Positions 33,547 through 41,061 of a stretch of DNA of 44,247 nt are shown here, piece by piece; within the stretch, counting starts at the first letter, position 1; each line of letters begins with the position of its first letter. Both the position numbers and the translations under genes were made by a program. The DNA comes from JBMNRY01 sp050944915 (GTDB lineage Bacteria; Bacillota; Limnochordia; JAAZLZ01). The stretch lies in the NCBI GenBank assembly GCA_050944915.1, contig JBMNRY010000003.1:1-44247 (forward strand), read 5' to 3'. A model generated the notes under the pieces. That model searched no databases. It was not told the DNA's origin and was given only the letters and a program-made list of their open reading frames with translations.

Positions 33547-34023
33547 CTAGTCTTCCCGGTTATGCTGGAACAGCCAACAGCGCAAATGGGGCAGCTCTTC
33601 GCCATCGGGATAGCGGGGTTGTTGTTGAATCTCCTCCAACTCCTTTAGCCGCTGCGGGTTGGAGCTGAAATACTCCACCAGATTCCTGATCAGGCTCATA
33701 GTATGGGGTGTAATGTAATGCTCGATCCCTTCCACTTGATCATCGACACCACCGGGAGCCTTCAATAGATTCAAAAAATCGGCCAACATCTGGTCCCGCC
33801 AAACGAGGAACCGGCCGATCTTGCGTCCCCGCTCATTTAAGGCTATGTTACGGTATTTCACATAAGACAAAAATCCCGCTTCATCTAGTTTTTGGATCAT
33901 CCGCGTCACCGAGGAGGAATTAACATGCAAGGCTTCGGCCAAGTCGATAACTTTCACGTAGCCCTTTTCCTGCTCCAAGCGGTAGACCATCTCTAAGTAG
34001 TCCTCCATGCTTTCCGTTAACAA
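33547..34023 (-). CDS. mntR: DtxR-family manganese-responsive regulator MntR
   Basis: 158 residues. Winged-helix DNA-binding domain (about 1-70) and dimerisation/metal domain. It aligns without gaps through the metal site with B. subtilis MntR as I remember it: Asp8, Glu11, and the VEGIEH segment carrying Glu99, Glu102 and His103 are conserved. Residue 77 is Asp here (LVWRDQ) where B. subtilis has His. A C-terminal extension of about 15 residues ends PHLRCWLFQHNRED. The TTG start at 34023 (8 nt after GGAGGGG) gives an N-terminus MLTESMEDY like MntR. Function as a Mn-dependent repressor is inferred. Confidence 0.9.
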   Translation of the reverse strand: MLTESMEDYLEMVYRLEQEKGYVKVIDLAEALHVNSSSVTRMIQKLDEAGFLSYVKYRNIALNERGRKIGRFLVWRDQMLADFLNLLKAPGGVDDQVEGIEHYITPHTMSLIRNLVEYFSSNPQRLKELEEIQQQPRYPDGEELPHLRCWLFQHNRED

Positions 34024-34096
34024 AACCAACCCCCCCTCCAAGGTTCACTACCCAGTCTATGCTAATCCTGGGGTATGTGAGCCATCCACCAGGGGG

Positions 34097-35650
34097 CTAT
34101 CCCCTCTGCAGGCGCCCTTTGACCCGGTTGCCCACGTATTCTAATTCCTCCATGCGCAGCAAGAAGATCAGAACAGCGTACAAAAGGACCCCAACGGCGA
34201 TCCCCCCACCGACTTGAATGAGGCGACCAGCCGTCCTTTGCAAATCGACCACCAGGCCGATGTACTCTCCCGCGTAATAGGCTCCAAATCCCATGACCGC
34301 CGCCGCCAGGGCCGACTTGGCCATCGTCTTGAGGATTAACGGTCCGCCAATGCCCCCTAATTTGTTCCGGAGTAGATACAAGGAAGCGGCCAGATTGATG
34401 ATGCTGGTCAGGGAGAAGGCTAGGGCTAACCCACCGTGGCCCAGACCGGTGAATTGCAAAAAGAAGATGCTTAATAGGGTGTTAAATAGGATGTTTAGCA
34501 GACCGATTTTAACCGGTGTCCGGGCATCCTGAAGGGAGTAAAAGGCTTTGGTGGTCAGTTGAATGCCCCCTTGGGCAAAGAGACCGAAGGAGTAAAACAA
34601 AAGGGCGAAGGCCGTGGCCTGGGTATCCTGGGCGGTGAACTGGCCCGATTGGAATAAGAGGCGCACGATAGGTACCCGCAAGGCCAACAACCCTACCCCT
34701 GAAGGGATGGTGATCATAAATACAGTCCTGATAGCCAAGGAGAAATTACTTTTGAATTCATCCCACCGCTCCGTCGCGGCCAAGCGGGTCAAGGAGGGAA
34801 ACAAAGCCGTGGAAATGCCCATGGCAAACACACCCAAGGGAAACTGCATCAAGCGGTTGGCCAAGCGCAAGGCGGTGATCCCCCCCGTTAAGCCCGAGGC
34901 CAGATTTTGACTGATGATCAAATTGATCTGGCCGATGGATAGCCCTACTAAAGCCGGCAGCATCAAAGAAAGCATGCGCCGAATCCCTTCATGGTGGATA
35001 TCGATGATGGGCCGGTAGCCGCCGTTTCGTCCCCAGGCAGCCGGCAGCTGGAGGACGAAATTACCTACTGCACCGATGACGACCCCCACGGCCATCCCGG
35101 TAATCCCCAGCCGGGGGCCTAAGAGGTAGGCGGAGCCAATGATGGCCACATTATAGACGATGGGGCCTAGAGCTGGGGTGAGAAAGTATTGATAGGACTG
35201 GAGGATACCGATGGTCAAACCGGCCAAAGCGGTGAATAAGACGGCGGGAAACATAACCCGCATGAGAAAGACCAACAATTCCAGCTGTTCCCCTGAAAAT
35301 TGATAAGCCACTAAGGGGGCTAGCCCCGGAGCAAAAATCATCCCTAAGAGGGTAAAGGAAATCAGTAAGATGACGGTGACATTGATAAAAGTTGAAGCTA
35401 CATACCAACCTTCCCCTTCCCTGTCTTGGGCTAAATAGCTGGTGAAAACAGGGATGAAGGCCGCCCCGAGGGCACCGCCGACTAATATGTAATACATGAG
35501 ATCGGGGATGGCAAAGGCGGCAAAAAAAGCATCGGTTTCGCCGGTGCGGCCGAAAACTTCCGCGATGGCCCGCTCCCGCACAAAACCGAGGACTCGACTC
35601 ACGAAGATACCAGTCATCATGATCCCGGCGTTTCGGGCTACCTGCCCCAT
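34097..35650 (-). CDS. murJ: Lipid II flippase MurJ (MviN family)
   Basis: 517 residues, MATE-like fold with about 14 membrane helices, transporting lipid II across the cytoplasmic membrane for peptidoglycan synthesis. N-terminal motif ARNAGIMMTGIFVSRVLGFVRERAIAEVFG and the later RLANRLMQFPLGVFAMGISTALFPSL are characteristic. The ATG at 35650 follows GGAGG with 7-nt spacing. A terminator-like hairpin ends only about 10 nt before that ribosome-binding site, so expression probably depends on read-through. Confidence 0.95.
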   Translation of the reverse strand: MGQVARNAGIMMTGIFVSRVLGFVRERAIAEVFGRTGETDAFFAAFAIPDLMYYILVGGALGAAFIPVFTSYLAQDREGEGWYVASTFINVTVILLISFTLLGMIFAPGLAPLVAYQFSGEQLELLVFLMRVMFPAVLFTALAGLTIGILQSYQYFLTPALGPIVYNVAIIGSAYLLGPRLGITGMAVGVVIGAVGNFVLQLPAAWGRNGGYRPIIDIHHEGIRRMLSLMLPALVGLSIGQINLIISQNLASGLTGGITALRLANRLMQFPLGVFAMGISTALFPSLTRLAATERWDEFKSNFSLAIRTVFMITIPSGVGLLALRVPIVRLLFQSGQFTAQDTQATAFALLFYSFGLFAQGGIQLTTKAFYSLQDARTPVKIGLLNILFNTLLSIFFLQFTGLGHGGLALAFSLTSIINLAASLYLLRNKLGGIGGPLILKTMAKSALAAAVMGFGAYYAGEYIGLVVDLQRTAGRLIQVGGGIAVGVLLYAVLIFLLRMEELEYVGNRVKGRLQRG

Positions 35651-35670
35651 ACAACTTCCTCCATTCTCAC

Positions 35671-35706
35671 AAAAAGGACAGGCTACCACCGGTCAGGCAG
35701 CCCCTT
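35671..35706 (-). terminator. Terminator/attenuator between the DUF3231 gene and murJ
   Basis: GGGGCTGCC (35704-35696) pairs with GGTAGCC (35687-35681), followed by TGTCCTTTTT. The loop contains GACCGGT, which is complementary to an upstream ACCGGTC (35755-35749), giving an alternative pairing that could compete. Confidence 0.65.
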
Positions 35707-35738
35707 GGTTTTCCAAAACAGTCCTACTCCGAGTTAAA

Positions 35739-35765
35739 TTCGATTTTGGACCGGTGAAAACCTGC
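35739..35765 (-). promoter_or_regulatory. Degenerate copy of the GGCAGGA-N15-YCGAA motif ahead of murJ
   Basis: GCAGG (35765-35761) and TCGAA (35743-35739) with a 17-nt spacer, immediately after the DUF3231 stop. Looser than the three strict copies. Confidence 0.35.
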
Positions 35766-35766
35766 T

Positions 35767-36738
35767 TTAGATCTTGTAAGAGGGAATGGGATGGAGCCAA
35801 CCTTTCGCTTTGCCGAATTTAATGAAATCCTCGTAAAAACCGATCTCTTTAATGATCATATCCCGAAAGGTTTGGCGAATCCGGTCATTAAAGATCACCT
35901 GTTTAATGGCCTCGGAATGGAGCAGAGTGGCCCCCTGTAGACCGATCAGAATATCTCGATACATAAAATCATCACAGAAGAAATCACTCGAATTCGAGGC
36001 GGCGATGACTTCCGCCGGCCTTTTGGGCAGAGGAATACCGAAATTAATGCATTCCCGCTCGAGCTTCTCGATTTGTTCTTCAACGACCTTCATACCGTGA
36101 CTGAGAATAGCCCGAAAATCTAAATCATGGGTTAAGGCCCGATAATACTTGGTTTTGCGCAGACTGTCGTAGCGGAATGTCGTATGATCCCACAAATGGG
36201 CGGCGGTGGCGCAATCGATCCGCTCGTGGTTCTCCGGCGGCGTGTTGGGGTAGATGGGCACATTTTCCAACCATCCTTTGACCTTCAAATATTTGGTCAG
36301 GGATTCTAAGTCGGTGAGGGTTTTGATCATGAGTTTCATCATGACATGGCGCACTTCATCGTTGGTCACCGACGTACGGACGGTCCGCAGGAGGTTGTCC
36401 ACATGTTCTTGCATGTAGATAAATAGGTCGCCGGCGATGGTTTCATCCCTCAAAGCTTCGGTGTTGCCAGCCCAATTGGAAGCCAATCGCCCCTGATCGG
36501 GACCGCTTATTTGATATTTTTCCATGAGTCTTTCTAGAACCCGCTTGTTGTCATCGAGCTCCTTCACATAACCCCTGATCAATAACTGCAGGTCAGGATC
36601 GTGGACAAAGACTAACCACGAGCGGGAAAGTTCTAGAATATTGTATTTTGACTTGAGGATCTCCCACAGATTGAAGGTTTCTCGGACATCAACCAGTCCT
36701 TGTCGGGTTTCAGGCTTCTTAAAGAATGTAAAGACCAC
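35767..36738 (-). CDS. DUF3231 family protein (tandem ferritin-like/CotF-like domains)
   Basis: 323 residues. Two related helical halves: about 20-155 (YNILELSRSWLVFVHDPDL, AGDLFIYMQEHVDNLLRTVRTS) and about 180-320 (HLWDHTTFRYDSLRKTKYYRALTHDLDF, FGIPLPKRPAEV, FMYRDILIGLQGA). These are the hallmarks I associate with DUF3231 proteins of spore formers, related to CotF-type spore-coat proteins. No signal peptide. The GTG start follows GGGAGG with 7-nt spacing. It precedes murJ. A spore-related role is inference from family distribution. Confidence 0.8.
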   Translation of the reverse strand: MVFTFFKKPETRQGLVDVRETFNLWEILKSKYNILELSRSWLVFVHDPDLQLLIRGYVKELDDNKRVLERLMEKYQISGPDQGRLASNWAGNTEALRDETIAGDLFIYMQEHVDNLLRTVRTSVTNDEVRHVMMKLMIKTLTDLESLTKYLKVKGWLENVPIYPNTPPENHERIDCATAAHLWDHTTFRYDSLRKTKYYRALTHDLDFRAILSHGMKVVEEQIEKLERECINFGIPLPKRPAEVIAASNSSDFFCDDFMYRDILIGLQGATLLHSEAIKQVIFNDRIRQTFRDMIIKEIGFYEDFIKFGKAKGWLHPIPSYKI

Positions 36739-36926
36739 GGCTACACCTCCCGCCCATAGTCTGCCCAGAATAGTCCAGGCTCATCATACCTTTTACGGCG
36801 AAGAATTTCCCCGGGGAACATCAGGCATGTTATAACCAAGGTCTATTTCCAGTCGAGGAGGATATTCCCCCCTCCCTGCTGAAATAGGCTGGGGTAGACA
36901 AGTGCAAGAATTGGAGGCATGTGCAG

Positions 36927-37661
36927 ATGGTAGAACGATTTCCCAGCATTATCTGTGATGTTGACGGCTGCCTCGTCCCACCGAGGAAAGAGCCGTGGGA
37001 TTTCCAAGGATTAGCCCGTTTAGCCGATAAAATCGCGGAAAAACGTTTTTCCTTCACTTTGTGTTCCGGCCGGCCGGCTACCTTCCTAGAGGCCCTAGCC
37101 CGCCAGCTGATCCTGGAGCAGCATTGTATCTGTGAAAACGGAGCCCTTTTGTTCCATCCCCTAACGAAACAAGCCTTGATTCATCCCAACATCCCGAAAG
37201 AGTACTTAGCGGAACAGGGCAATATTAGGGCCATCTTGCAGGAGCTAATCGCCGGCACACCCATGGTCATCGAATTGGGTAAAGATATCATGTTCAGCGT
37301 TAATTCCAGCGATAAGAGCATCTTGGATGAGCTCTGTGAGCAAGTCCAAGAAAAGCTGGCCGGCGCTCCCGTGGTCGTCGTCAACTCCAGCCGTTCTGTA
37401 GAAGTGATCCCTAAAGGGGTAAACAAAGCGGCGGGATTAGAGTTCTGGGCCGAGGTGGAAGGGATCGACATCGCCAACACCCTCTCCATCGGCGATGCCG
37501 ATAATGACCTGGAGATCCTGCGGGCCGCCGGGCGGGCAGCAGCACCGGGCAACTGTACCGATAACGTCCGCCAAACCGTCGACTACGTCGCCCAAGAACC
37601 CATGGTGCAAGGGGTCTTAGAAATCTGCGATAAAGCCCAGGAACTGGTATTTGGGAACTAA
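36927..37661 (+). CDS. HAD-superfamily hydrolase (IIB, Cof/sucrose-phosphatase-like)
   Basis: 244 residues. Motif I is DVDGC (FPSIICDVDGCLVPP) with the two catalytic aspartates, motif II is the Ser of LCSGRP, and motif IV is GDADNDLEIL; a type IIB cap lies between about residues 85 and 170. It probably dephosphorylates a small phosphorylated metabolite; the substrate is not readable. The ATG at 36927 is 9 nt after GGAGG; a GTG at 36921 has only 3 nt. One of two plus-strand genes. A strong terminator follows. Confidence 0.9.
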   Translation: MVERFPSIICDVDGCLVPPRKEPWDFQGLARLADKIAEKRFSFTLCSGRPATFLEALARQLILEQHCICENGALLFHPLTKQALIHPNIPKEYLAEQGNIRAILQELIAGTPMVIELGKDIMFSVNSSDKSILDELCEQVQEKLAGAPVVVVNSSRSVEVIPKGVNKAAGLEFWAEVEGIDIANTLSIGDADNDLEILRAAGRAAAPGNCTDNVRQTVDYVAQEPMVQGVLEICDKAQELVFGN

Positions 37662-37693
37662 ATAGCGATTCCTTAAGCTCAATTAAGGATCAG

Positions 37694-37724
37694 AATTCCC
37701 CTGGTTCAAACCAGGGGAATTTTT
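37694..37724 (+). terminator. Terminator between HAD phosphatase and spoIIP (possibly bidirectional)
   Basis: Eleven-base-pair stem AATTCCCCTGG/CCAGGGGAATT with a 6-nt loop, followed by TTTTC on the plus strand. It also lies just after the convergent spoIIP stop. Confidence 0.92.
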
Positions 37725-37726
37725 CA

Positions 37727-38920
37727 TTAGGGAAGATCTTGGAGGGCCGCCGCCAAAACGTCGGCAAATAGGCGGGCCGCCCTAAGGGCCGGTTCTTCCC
37801 AGTGGTTGTAATTGCCGATTTCTAATAATAGGGCCCGGGGATGGACATGTTGATTGTAGCGGGCGGTGTCCACGATGCGTACCCCCCGGGACAGACCGGG
37901 ATACATAGTTTCCATCCGGTCGTGGAGAACCCGGGCAAAGGCTAGATTCTCCCGCCACCGGGGGTGGGGCAAACCATAGGCATCGGTGGTGACGATAATG
38001 AGGATCCGGGCCACCGGCTGACCGCCGATTTCCGTTAACAGATCCAAATCGGGGATCCCATCCCGATGGATGTCCAGGATGACTTCCAGTTGGGGATTCT
38101 CCCGAACCATCCCCTCCGCGGTCCGCAAAGAATTAACATAGCTATGGAGGAATCCATCCTGATCATGGAGGGCACGGGAGTGGAGCACCGGGATGCCATG
38201 CTTTTCTTCCAAGGTCCGTGCCAGCTCCCCGCCCACCCGCATAATCCCCGTATCGGTCGTATTATGGAGGTGGTAATCGCTGAACCGGCGGGGATCGAGA
38301 CCCTCTCGATGGTAGGTTTCCGAATTATGGGTGTGGTAAAGACCGACGATAGGTTCCTGGCCCCAGCGGGGAACCCCCGGGGATGGACTAGGTTCTGGGG
38401 GAGGCAGTGTCGGTGGAGGGGGTGCGGGCCTTTGGGGAGGCACTTCAATCTCCACTTGGGGCCTCGTCGGGACCGTCCCCCGGGGCAGACCGGCGGCAAT
38501 GAAGGTTCTGGGATCCCCAGGATCGAAACGGGCAACCACTTTGATCAATTCCCGCAAGATGCGGTAGCCATCCATGGCCGTATTAGGTTCGGGACCCGAT
38601 TCGAGGATGGGCAACGCCTGCTGGAGTAAGGTTTTCGGCAAATCACCCTGGGGGACCAAACGGGCCATGGCCGGCACCACCATCTCTTCCCTGCCCTGGA
38701 CCATGGAGGTCACACCTCGAGCAGCTAGCTGGGAAAAATTATGGAGCGCTCCCGGGTTGTTCCTGGCACCGCTAACCAGCAAGGTGAATAAGAGAAGGAC
38801 GCCGTAAAAGGCAGCCAAATTACGAAAAAAAGAACGGGGCAAGCGCCGACTGAGAAGGAGTACCCGCCGCCTGACCCGTAAGGATGTAATCCTTAATTGA
38901 TAGCGGAACTGCCGGAACAT
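37727..38920 (-). CDS. spoIIP: Stage II sporulation protein P (peptidoglycan hydrolase)
   Basis: About 397 residues. Membrane-anchored amidase/endopeptidase that with SpoIID and SpoIIM thins septal peptidoglycan during engulfment. A membrane helix at about residues 35-55 follows a very basic N-terminus; a proline-rich linker (about 165-190) leads to the catalytic domain with VGLYHTHNSETY, LDIHRDGIP and LLEIGNYNHWEEPALRAA. The start is uncertain among ATG 38920, TTG 38926 and GTG 38932, all after AAGGGG. Longer readings overlap the GNAT gene. Confidence 0.95.
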   Translation of the reverse strand: MFRQFRYQLRITSLRVRRRVLLLSRRLPRSFFRNLAAFYGVLLLFTLLVSGARNNPGALHNFSQLAARGVTSMVQGREEMVVPAMARLVPQGDLPKTLLQQALPILESGPEPNTAMDGYRILRELIKVVARFDPGDPRTFIAAGLPRGTVPTRPQVEIEVPPQRPAPPPPTLPPPEPSPSPGVPRWGQEPIVGLYHTHNSETYHREGLDPRRFSDYHLHNTTDTGIMRVGGELARTLEEKHGIPVLHSRALHDQDGFLHSYVNSLRTAEGMVRENPQLEVILDIHRDGIPDLDLLTEIGGQPVARILIIVTTDAYGLPHPRWRENLAFARVLHDRMETMYPGLSRGVRIVDTARYNQHVHPRALLLEIGNYNHWEEPALRAARLFADVLAAALQDLP

Positions 38921-38978
38921 GTCCAAGACCACCCCTTCCCCCTTGCTACCAAAATATGAGGGGAAGGGGTGAATTATG

Positions 38979-39449
38979 CTAAAGCTCTGGCAGTTCGATC
39001 TCGTGTAAAACCGCGATCTCGTCACAATTGGGAAACTCGGGACAGTTGATACATTCCCGCCAAACCTTATGGGGGAGGAGATCCTTAGAAACGACGGTAA
39101 AGCCGCATTTGGCGAAGAACTCCGGTCGATAAGTCAAGGCAAAAACCCGGGCGATCCGCAGTTCCTTGGCTTCTTCCAACAAGCGATTGACCAATTCTTT
39201 ACCTAAGCCCCGGCCCAGGGCTTCTTCCACTAAGGCTAAAGCTCGAATCTCGGCCAAATCCTCCCAAGTAATATGGAGGGCTCCGGCACCGAGAAACCGA
39301 CCATCCTCCTCGACGACGGTGAATTCCCGCAAGGTTTCATAAAGGAGACTGCGGGACCGAGGCAGCATCAAACCTTGGCTAGCATAATGATTTATTAATC
39401 CATGGATTTTTTCCACATCGGGCATCAACGCCTTGCGGAAAATAATCAT
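38979..39449 (-). CDS. GNAT-family N-acetyltransferase (ArgA-like)
   Basis: 156 residues. GNAT fold with the acetyl-CoA-binding segment EALGRGLGKELVNRLLEEA and the preceding strand EIRALALVEE. The C-terminus carries a cysteine cluster, ECINCPEFPNCDE (CxxCxxxxxC), often seen in short amino-acid N-acetyltransferases of Clostridia. A role as N-acetylglutamate synthase is possible, but no arginine genes are nearby. The ATG at 39449 follows AAGGAG. A terminator T-run ends 3 nt before that ribosome-binding site. Confidence 0.85.
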   Translation of the reverse strand: MIIFRKALMPDVEKIHGLINHYASQGLMLPRSRSLLYETLREFTVVEEDGRFLGAGALHITWEDLAEIRALALVEEALGRGLGKELVNRLLEEAKELRIARVFALTYRPEFFAKCGFTVVSKDLLPHKVWRECINCPEFPNCDEIAVLHEIELPEL

Positions 39450-39465
39450 AGCATCCTCTCCTTGC

Positions 39466-39498
39466 AAAAAATTCCTTTGTCTATTATGGAAAGGGAAT
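39466..39498 (-). terminator. Terminator between the bactofilin-like gene and the GNAT gene
   Basis: ATTCC-CTTT / AAAG-GAAT stem with one bulge, followed by TTTTTT on the minus strand. The next bases are GC and then the GNAT ribosome-binding site AAGGAG, leaving no room for a separate promoter. Confidence 0.7.
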
Positions 39499-40388
39499 CA
39501 GTGAAAAGGTGCTACCCTCTGGGTGCCAAACCGGCTGTTGAGCATGGCGCCGATCCCGAAGATGCCGATGAGTATTCCGCCAAACCAGCCAAGAATCGGC
39601 ACATAACGGAGCAAATTCAAGAGAATGATCCCGATGAGGATTTGGGCCATGGGGGCTACTTGGGCTTCCCCGGTGATCCGACTGCCGATGAACAAAGCGA
39701 TGGCTAAATAGCCTATCACCCAGGCCAAGAAAAGGCCGCTGATCAAAAGGAAAACCAAAGGGATCCCGATTATCGTCAAGATCAACAGTATGGTCGCCGG
39801 CATGACGGCTGCCAGGCCAAGGAAACCGAGCAAGGCACAACGGCCGGGCTGAACCTCCAGGGCGTAGGAAATATTGTGCATGGCTTTGGGGAAGAGGGCC
39901 GTCACAATTAAGGCCAAGGCGATGGTGGCCAGCAAAGGCAAAACCTGAAAGGGTCCGGTCCACAGGGGCCAGGCAAAATGAAAACGTCGGAAATTCAGAT
40001 CAAGGCCGCCGATGCCTACATCATTCATCTTCCCCCGTACGCGGGCTTCGGGATAAAGTCGAATGCCGCCCCCAATTCCCGTCACATCACCATCGACCCG
40101 GGCCCCGGAAAGCAAAACCACCCGGCCGCCAACGGCCACCACATCACCGGCCACAGGGCCATCGATCATATTGCTACCGCCGATGACTACTACATCACCT
40201 AAGACACTACCTTCCACTCGCGCACTGCCGCCGATGACGACCACAGAACCATCGACGACCAGATCCTGGGGTATATGAACCGAAGCACCAAAACGGATCA
40301 GGTCTCCCTGCCGGTGCTCAATGGCCGCCCCAGCCGGTACCGCCAATAAAAGGATGAGGAATAAAAGGATGAGGCTCCTGCGCAACAT
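39498..40388 (-). CDS. Bactofilin-like (polymer-forming) membrane protein
   Basis: 296 residues. A signal peptide (about 1-22) is followed by a bactofilin-like right-handed beta-helix region (about 30-125) of short repeats such as DLVVDGSVVVIGGSARVEGSV and GDVVVIGGS. Three to four membrane helices occupy the C-terminal half (about 150-285). The layout matches polymer-forming proteins with a C-terminal membrane domain (DUF8173 type). The ATG at 40388 follows GGAGGTGA with 6-nt spacing. Just downstream of the fthC-type gene (15-nt gap), so probably cotranscribed with it. Biological role unknown. Confidence 0.82.
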   Translation of the reverse strand: MLRRSLILLFLILLLAVPAGAAIEHRQGDLIRFGASVHIPQDLVVDGSVVVIGGSARVEGSVLGDVVVIGGSNMIDGPVAGDVVAVGGRVVLLSGARVDGDVTGIGGGIRLYPEARVRGKMNDVGIGGLDLNFRRFHFAWPLWTGPFQVLPLLATIALALIVTALFPKAMHNISYALEVQPGRCALLGFLGLAAVMPATILLILTIIGIPLVFLLISGLFLAWVIGYLAIALFIGSRITGEAQVAPMAQILIGIILLNLLRYVPILGWFGGILIGIFGIGAMLNSRFGTQRVAPFH

Positions 40389-40403
40389 AACCACTCACCT
40401 CCG

Positions 40404-40976
40404 TTAGCTGCGGAAGTCAATCAGTTCCGCATCGGTGATCAACATGTCCAGGGGTTGATCGTACTCCTCAGTGGGGACTTTCTCCACCACCTGTTCCTGG
40501 AAAGCCAAACCGATCTTGAGGGTTTCATCGGGCAGTCGAGCCAAGAACCGATCGTAGAATCCACCACCATAACCGATTCGATAGCCCCTCCGATCGAAGG
40601 CTAGTCCCGGGACGATGACCAGGTCCAAATCCCCTAGGTATACCCAGCGCAAACGGGAGGGATCCGGTTCTTTGATCCCCCAGACCCCGGCCACTAGATC
40701 GTCCTCCCCCCTGACCCAGCCGGGGATGAGCTGCCATAGCTGTCGATGGGTGTGGGGCAAGGCCACCCTTTTCCCCGCTCGCCAGGCTTCTTCTAGAAGC
40801 CCTTTGGTTTGCACCTCATCGGGCAGACTATGATAAAACATGATACCCCGGGCTTTCTTGAAGGCCGGAAGGTTTTGTAGTCGGTGGGCAATGAGAGCGT
40901 TTTTTTGTTCCTTAGCTTCCAACTCTCGGCGCCGGGCCAGCATCCTTTGGCGCAAGGTCTTTTTGTCCAAATCCAT
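40404..40976 (-). CDS. 5-formyltetrahydrofolate cyclo-ligase
   Basis: 190 residues. ATP-dependent conversion of 5-formyl-THF to 5,10-methenyl-THF, returning the storage folate to one-carbon metabolism. N-terminal KKTLRQRMLARRREL, the central VIVPGLAFDRRGYRIGYGGGFYDRFLA (substrate and ATP site) and the C-terminal VGLAFQEQ-like stretch mark the family. The ATG at 40976 follows GGAG. A terminator lies upstream (41041-41061), so it probably has its own promoter. Two direct TTGTACC repeats lie at 41003-41019. Confidence 0.95.
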   Translation of the reverse strand: MDLDKKTLRQRMLARRRELEAKEQKNALIAHRLQNLPAFKKARGIMFYHSLPDEVQTKGLLEEAWRAGKRVALPHTHRQLWQLIPGWVRGEDDLVAGVWGIKEPDPSRLRWVYLGDLDLVIVPGLAFDRRGYRIGYGGGFYDRFLARLPDETLKIGLAFQEQVVEKVPTEEYDQPLDMLITDAELIDFRS

Positions 40977-41040
40977 CCGACTCCAATACAATTATAGTTT
41001 TCTTGTACCCAATTGTACCACAATTAGTTGAAAGGGGGGC

Positions 41041-41061
41041 AAAAAAAGGCCCCCCGGGCCT
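41041..41061 (-). terminator. Terminator after ymfH
   Basis: AGGCCC-GGG-GGGCCT stem starting at the ymfH stop codon, followed by TTTTTT on the minus strand. Confidence 0.88.

Noticed and set aside
36806..36819. TTCCCCGGGGAA palindrome in the divergent DUF3231/HAD intergenic region
   Set aside because: A single GC-rich palindrome with no second copy or recognisable promoter beside it; too little to call an operator.
41003..41019. Direct TTGTACC repeats upstream of the 5-formyl-THF cyclo-ligase gene
   Set aside because: Two 7-bp repeats alone are weak evidence, and no regulator or matching site is seen elsewhere.
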